Positions 60,438 to 64,000 of a DNA stretch of 64,000 bases are shown one piece after another (position 1 is the stretch's first letter; each line of letters begins with the position of its first letter). Under the pieces are notes generated by a model. That model saw only the letters and a list, made by a program, of their open reading frames with translations, ran no database searches and was not told where the DNA came from. Source of the DNA: Massilia sp. Root418 (lineage in GTDB: Bacteria > Pseudomonadota > Gammaproteobacteria > Burkholderiales > Burkholderiaceae_D). Position numbers and translations under genes: made by a program. The stretch is from positions 621,585 to 685,584 of the forward strand of contig NZ_LMEC01000011.1 of NCBI RefSeq assembly GCF_001425265.1, written 5' to 3'.

Positions 60438-61061
60438 ATGACCACGCCCACCACATCCACACCCGCCGCGCCCGCCGCGCCCGCCGCACCGGAAGCGCCC
60501 ACCACGCGCGAACGCCTGATTGGCGCCATGATCCACACGCTGCAGCACACCGGCCTGCACGGCGCCGGCCTGAGCGACATCCTGGCCAAGGCGCAGGCGC
60601 CCAAGGGCGTGCTGTACCACCATTTCCCCGGCGGTAAAAACGAACTGGCGGTGGCCGCCATCGACAGCACCGTTTCCTATATGTGCGCCATGCTGGACAA
60701 GCTCATGCAGAGCGAGCCGGACGCCCGTTCCGCCATGAAGGCCTGGATCGCACGCGCGCTGCGCGGCCTGGACGGCAGCGGCTTCGAGCGCGGCTGTCCG
60801 CTGGCGGCGGTGGCGCTAGAGTCCACTGCGGCCGACGTGGCGCTGCGCCAGGCGCTGGCCGAAGGCTTCGCCGCCATCCGGGCCCGCATCACGGCCGCGC
60901 TGGTGGCGGGCGGGCATGGCCAGGCGCGCGCGCAAGGCTTCGCCGCGCTGACCGTTGCCGCCTATGAAGGCGGGCTGCTGCAGGCACGCGTGGCGCACGA
61001 CGCCACGCCCATGCTGCAAGCCACCGAAACCCTGCTGTCCCTGCTCGACGCTGAATTCTGA
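60438..61061 (+). CDS. TetR-family transcriptional regulator (LmrA/YxaF type)
   Basis: A 207-residue repressor. The helix-turn-helix is at about 23-66 (RERLIGAMIHTLQHTGLHGAGLSDILAKAQAPKGVLYHHFPGGKNEL). The C-terminal ligand domain with RGCPLAAVALESTAADVALRQALAEGF fits the LmrA/YxaF subgroup. The N-terminus is Thr/Pro/Ala-rich. A TAGACC/GGTCTA operator overlaps its promoter, so it is probably autoregulated and controls the hydrolase genes downstream (17 bp away). Confidence 0.9.
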   Translation: MTTPTTSTPAAPAAPAAPEAPTTRERLIGAMIHTLQHTGLHGAGLSDILAKAQAPKGVLYHHFPGGKNELAVAAIDSTVSYMCAMLDKLMQSEPDARSAMKAWIARALRGLDGSGFERGCPLAAVALESTAADVALRQALAEGFAAIRARITAALVAGGHGQARAQGFAALTVAAYEGGLLQARVAHDATPMLQATETLLSLLDAEF

Positions 61062-61078
61062 CTTCAACGAGGAATGCC

Positions 61079-62080
61079 ATGAACGCTGTCACCGCCCGAG
61101 TTACCGCCGTCCCCGCCGCGCCCGTTGTTACCGCTGCCGCCGCTGCCCCTGCCGCCCCCGGCAAGCCCGAGCGCCTCACCCTGCACGCCGCCGACGGCTA
61201 TCCGCTGGCGGCGCTGCGCTACCGCAGCCACGGCGCCGAGCGCGCGCGCCTGATCGTCGCTGGCGCCACCGGCGTGCCGCAAGGCTTCTACCGCCGTTTC
61301 GCCGAATACGCCGCCGGCTGCGGCTACACCGTGCTGACGCTGGACTACCGCGGCATCGGCCTGTCCAGGCCGAAAACCCTGCGCGGCTTTCGCATGGACT
61401 ACCTGGACTGGGGCCGGCTCGACCTGGCGGCAGCGGTGGACGCCATGGCGGCCGGCGAGGGCCAGGGCAGCCGGGCGGGGCCCGGCCAGGCCGTGCCGCT
61501 GTACATGGTGGGCCATTCGTACGGCGGCCACGCCTTCGGCCTTTTGCCCAACCACGACAAGGTGGACGGCCTGTACACCTTCGCCACCGGCGCCGGCTGG
61601 CACGGCTGGATGCCGCTGGCCGAGCGGCTGCGCGTCAAGCTCATGTGGAACCTGATCGGCCCGCTGCTCACGCGCTGGAAAGGCTGCCTGGCGTGGAGCA
61701 AGCTGGGCATGGGCGAGGATTTGCCGCTGGACGTGTACCGCCAGTGGAAGCACTGGTGCCGCTACCCGCACTACTTCTTCGACGATCCCGAGATGGCCCG
61801 GGTGGCGGCCGGTTTCGCCACGGTGCGCGCGCCCATCATGGCAGTCAACGCGGCAGACGACCTGTGGGCGCCGCCCAACTCGCGCGACGCCTTCATGCGC
61901 GGCTACCGCAACGCGCCCTGGTTCGGCATCACCATCGACCCGGCCGCGTCCGGCATCGGCAGGATAGGCCACATGGGCTACTTCCGTCCGCAGGCGCAAG
62001 CGCTGTGGAGCGCCGCGCTGGACTGGTTCGAAGGCATCGGCCGCGAGCGCCTCCAGCCGCACCCGCCGGTTGGAACTTGA
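61079..62080 (+). CDS. Alpha/beta hydrolase
   Basis: A 333-residue serine hydrolase. After an Ala/Val/Pro-rich N-terminus (about 1-28, possibly disordered), LTLHAADGYPLAALRY starts the fold, VGHSYGGHAFG holds the nucleophile Ser (GxSxG), NAADDLWAPP the Asp region, and GHMGYFRP the His. GATGVPQGFYRRFAEYAAGCGYTVLTLDYRGIGLS is the oxyanion and beta-4 region. Substrate unknown. Under the upstream TetR operon. Confidence 0.9.
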   Translation: MNAVTARVTAVPAAPVVTAAAAAPAAPGKPERLTLHAADGYPLAALRYRSHGAERARLIVAGATGVPQGFYRRFAEYAAGCGYTVLTLDYRGIGLSRPKTLRGFRMDYLDWGRLDLAAAVDAMAAGEGQGSRAGPGQAVPLYMVGHSYGGHAFGLLPNHDKVDGLYTFATGAGWHGWMPLAERLRVKLMWNLIGPLLTRWKGCLAWSKLGMGEDLPLDVYRQWKHWCRYPHYFFDDPEMARVAAGFATVRAPIMAVNAADDLWAPPNSRDAFMRGYRNAPWFGITIDPAASGIGRIGHMGYFRPQAQALWSAALDWFEGIGRERLQPHPPVGT

Positions 62081-62111
62081 GCTTGCTCCCCGCATGCGCT
62101 ACCGTGCAGGC

Positions 62112-63290
62112 ATGAGCACACAATTCAAGGCAGTACACGGCGCCATGCAGGCCTGGGTGGATGGCGGCATCCTGGCGGGCGCGTCGTGCGCGCTGCTGTC
62201 CGGCGGCGCGGTGGTGGACAGCCATTGCGCCGGCTGGGCCGACAAGGAAGCCGGCACCGCGCTGCGCGAGGACCACCTGTTCCGCGTCTTCTCGAACACC
62301 AAGCTGGTCACCAGCATCGCCGCGCTGCAGCTGGTGGAGCAGGGCAGGCTGGGGCTGGACGAGCCGGTGGAAAGCTATCTGCCAGCGCTGGGCGGGCGCC
62401 GCGTGCTGCGTGCCGGCGCCACGCGGCTGGACGACAGCGAACCCGCGCGCCGCTCCATCACCGCGCGCCACCTGCTGTGCCACAGCGCCGGCCTCAGTTA
62501 CGGCTTCCTCGATCCGGGCAGCCTGATCTACCAGGCTTACACCGCGCGCCGCGTCATGCATGCGGACAGTTCACTGGAGGGCCTGATCGCGGCGCTGGCG
62601 CCGCTGCCGCTGACCTTCCATCCTGGCGAGCAGTGGGAATATTCGATCGCCTCGGACGTGCTGGCGCGGCTGGTGGAGGTGGCCAGCGGCCAGCGTTTCG
62701 ACCGCTACCTGGCGCAGGCCATTTTCGCGCCGCTGGGCATGGCGGACACCTGTTTCGTCATCCCGCCGGACAAGCACGGCCTGCTGACCGCCTACTACGC
62801 CGGCGCCAGCCGCAACGATCCCACCGTGCCCGGCCTGCGCCGCCTGGCCGGTTCGCCCTACCCGGGCGCCTACCTGGCCCCGGTGGCACGCTATTCGGGC
62901 GGCGGCGGCCTGGTGTCCAGCCTGCCGGACATGGCGGCCCTGCTGCGCAGCCTGATGCCGGGCGCGCCCTGCGCGCTGCTGCGGCCGGACACGGTGGCCG
63001 CCATGATGCGCAACCAGCTGCCGCCCGGCGTGCGCATCGGCTTTCCCACCGTGGGCGCGGTGCCCGGCAAGGGGTTTGGACTGGGCGGCGCGGTCATCCT
63101 GCAGCCGGGCGCGGACGATCCGCCGGCCAGCGCCGGCGAGTTCGAATGGGGCGGCATTGCGGGCACCCAGTGGTGGATCAACCCGCGCCACAACATCGCC
63201 GGGGTGCTGATGGCGCAGCGCCAGATGGGCTTCTGGCACCCCTACACCTTCGAGTTCAAACGCCTGGCCTACCAGGCGCTGCTGGCCTAG
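62112..63290 (+). CDS. Serine hydrolase of the beta-lactamase (class C/esterase) family
   Basis: A 392-residue protein with SNTK (SxxK, about 59-62 from ATG 62112) as the active-site Ser-Lys and YSIAS as the likely Tyr motif (YxN position). The domain continues to ILMAQRQMGFWHPY. No signal peptide, which favours an esterase or intracellular hydrolase over a true beta-lactamase. ATG 62112 is chosen over in-frame ATG 62094 and TTG 62070; none has a strong Shine-Dalgarno. Its TAG stop shares CTAG with the convergent lipoprotein stop. Confidence 0.87.
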   Translation: MSTQFKAVHGAMQAWVDGGILAGASCALLSGGAVVDSHCAGWADKEAGTALREDHLFRVFSNTKLVTSIAALQLVEQGRLGLDEPVESYLPALGGRRVLRAGATRLDDSEPARRSITARHLLCHSAGLSYGFLDPGSLIYQAYTARRVMHADSSLEGLIAALAPLPLTFHPGEQWEYSIASDVLARLVEVASGQRFDRYLAQAIFAPLGMADTCFVIPPDKHGLLTAYYAGASRNDPTVPGLRRLAGSPYPGAYLAPVARYSGGGGLVSSLPDMAALLRSLMPGAPCALLRPDTVAAMMRNQLPPGVRIGFPTVGAVPGKGFGLGGAVILQPGADDPPASAGEFEWGGIAGTQWWINPRHNIAGVLMAQRQMGFWHPYTFEFKRLAYQALLA

Positions 63291-63868
63291 TCTGCCTGGA
63301 AGCGTTCCCACTGGACGCGGTAGTGCTGTTCGGGCAGCACGTGCAGCAGCTTGATGCGGGAATCGTTGACCCGTTTGCTGTAGAGCGTGTTGCCGATCCG
63401 GTACAGGGTGGCGGTGCGCTGCATCTCGCCGTGGTTGGGCACCTTGTCCATCAGCGCGCCGCTGCGCTCCAGCGTCAGCACTTGCAGGCCGTCGCTGCCG
63501 CAGCGCCATTTGTCCGGGCCCAGCCGGCGGCTGGCGACCGGCCGGTTGTCCATCAGGTAGCCGAGCACCAGCGCGCCGTCGTCGGCGAAGGCGATGGAGA
63601 AGGAACGCTTGCGGCCCACCGCGCTGCCCTGGGCGATAAAGCCCAGCGTAACCCAGGCCGCATAGATGTTCGGCTGCCGGCCCGCGGCGTCGGCCGGTTC
63701 CCATGGACGGGTGTTGGGATCGATATACGTGCCCGCCACCTCGCGGCAGTCGGCGGACATGCCGGTCAGCGGCGGCCAGGCGGCGGGGTAGTCCTGGACG
63801 GACGTGGTGCCGCAGGCGCTCAGCAAGAGCGCGCAAGGGACAGCGATTGCGATGGCGGCATGGCGCAT
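63287..63868 (-). CDS. Putative lipoprotein of unknown function
   Basis: A 193-residue protein. ATG 63868 gives the signal MRHAAIAIAVPCALLLSACG with lipobox LSAC (Cys at about 19); GGAG precedes it. The frame also opens 63 bases further upstream, without a better start. The mature part includes CREVAGTYIDPN and a beta-rich region (ALVLGYLMDNRPVASRRL, KWRCGSDGLQVLTLERSG). Not recognised. Convergent and overlapping by 4 bp with the serine hydrolase. Confidence 0.75.
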   Translation of the reverse strand: MRHAAIAIAVPCALLLSACGTTSVQDYPAAWPPLTGMSADCREVAGTYIDPNTRPWEPADAAGRQPNIYAAWVTLGFIAQGSAVGRKRSFSIAFADDGALVLGYLMDNRPVASRRLGPDKWRCGSDGLQVLTLERSGALMDKVPNHGEMQRTATLYRIGNTLYSKRVNDSRIKLLHVLPEQHYRVQWERFQAD

Positions 63869-63942
63869 GGAGACTCTCCGCAAAAAGGGGAAAGGCTGCA
63901 TGCTGCCATGTTGTATTACTTTCTCGGGCAATTGCGCACGGA

Positions 63943-63959
63943 GTATCGGAAAGCGATAC
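63943..63959. other. Operator-like palindrome upstream of the lipoprotein gene
   Basis: GTATCG-GAAAG-CGATAC, two perfect 6-base arms with a 5-base spacer. It lies about 75 bases upstream of the lipoprotein ATG in the last stretch of the window, where no gene is seen (63869-64000). A LysR-style or other dimeric-regulator site is possible. Confidence 0.35.
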
Positions 63960-64000
63960 CGGGCGCTGCGGTATGCGGGCCGGCTCAGTAGGCCATGCGC

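Overview
The window is high-GC chromosomal DNA from a motile betaproteobacterium. The Ala-, Gly- and Pro-rich proteins, the rluC / HAD phosphatase / Rieske / S49 peptidase block, the flhB-flhA-flhF-flhG-fliA-motC-motD order and the gmk-rpoZ-spoT order fit Oxalobacteraceae (Massilia, Duganella or Janthinobacterium relatives). That assignment is inference from gene content; no rRNA or other taxonomic marker is present. No tRNA, rRNA, CRISPR array, insertion sequence or prophage was seen, and no stretch longer than 300 bases lacks a gene or a described regulatory region.

Layout. 1-2946: 3' part of rluC, a HAD phosphatase, a Rieske ferredoxin and an SppA-like peptidase, all on +. 2947-4229: a structured intergenic stretch, a small minus-strand gene behind an FNR-type box, and rsuA. 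4353-12398: flhB, flhA, flhF, flhG, fliA, motC, motD (+). 12469-14055: an exported protein of unknown function on -, also behind an FNR-type box. 14118-15694: flgN, flgM, flgA (-). 15849-26680: flgB to flgL (+). 26668-38422: fliR back to fliF (-). 38656-39003: fliE (+). 39071-45212: a minus operon fliD-fliS-fliT-fliK-like-flhB-like-ycgR. 45402-47398: flaG and fliC (-). 47691-51925: a GGDEF protein and a membrane protein / histidine kinase / response regulator operon (-). 51958-53410: greB and a solute-binding-like protein (+). 53437-56684: spoT, rpoZ, gmk (-). 56758-63868: accessory metabolic genes, including an FAD oxidoreductase, a frameshifted homospermidine synthase, a DUF72 protein, a TetR operon with two hydrolases, and a lipoprotein.

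How it works together. The window holds almost a full flagellar parts list: export gate (FlhAB, FliOPQR), ATPase complex (FliHIJ), MS- and C-ring (FliFGMN), rod, hook and filament, chaperones (FlgN, FliS, FliT), the FliA/FlgM checkpoint, the polar-placement pair FlhF/FlhG, one MotCD-type stator and a PilZ brake. The master regulators, the chemotaxis genes and a second stator are not here. Good sigma-28 sites precede flgM, flgK, fliD and fliC, which outlines the late regulon.

Most interesting non-routine signals: (1) two FNR/ANR-type boxes, each at class II spacing before a gene of unknown function embedded in the motility region; (2) three copies of a 61-70 bp palindromic repeat with a conserved core and compensatory variation in its inner stem, two of them acting as the whole spacer between convergent genes; (3) a one-base frameshift in homospermidine synthase; (4) an FlhG whose P-loop has lost the MinD signature; (5) a duplicated hook-length / export-switch module (fliK-like plus truncated flhB-like) in the filament-cap operon; (6) large insertions in FlgE and FliD, the latter sharing a motif with flagellin.
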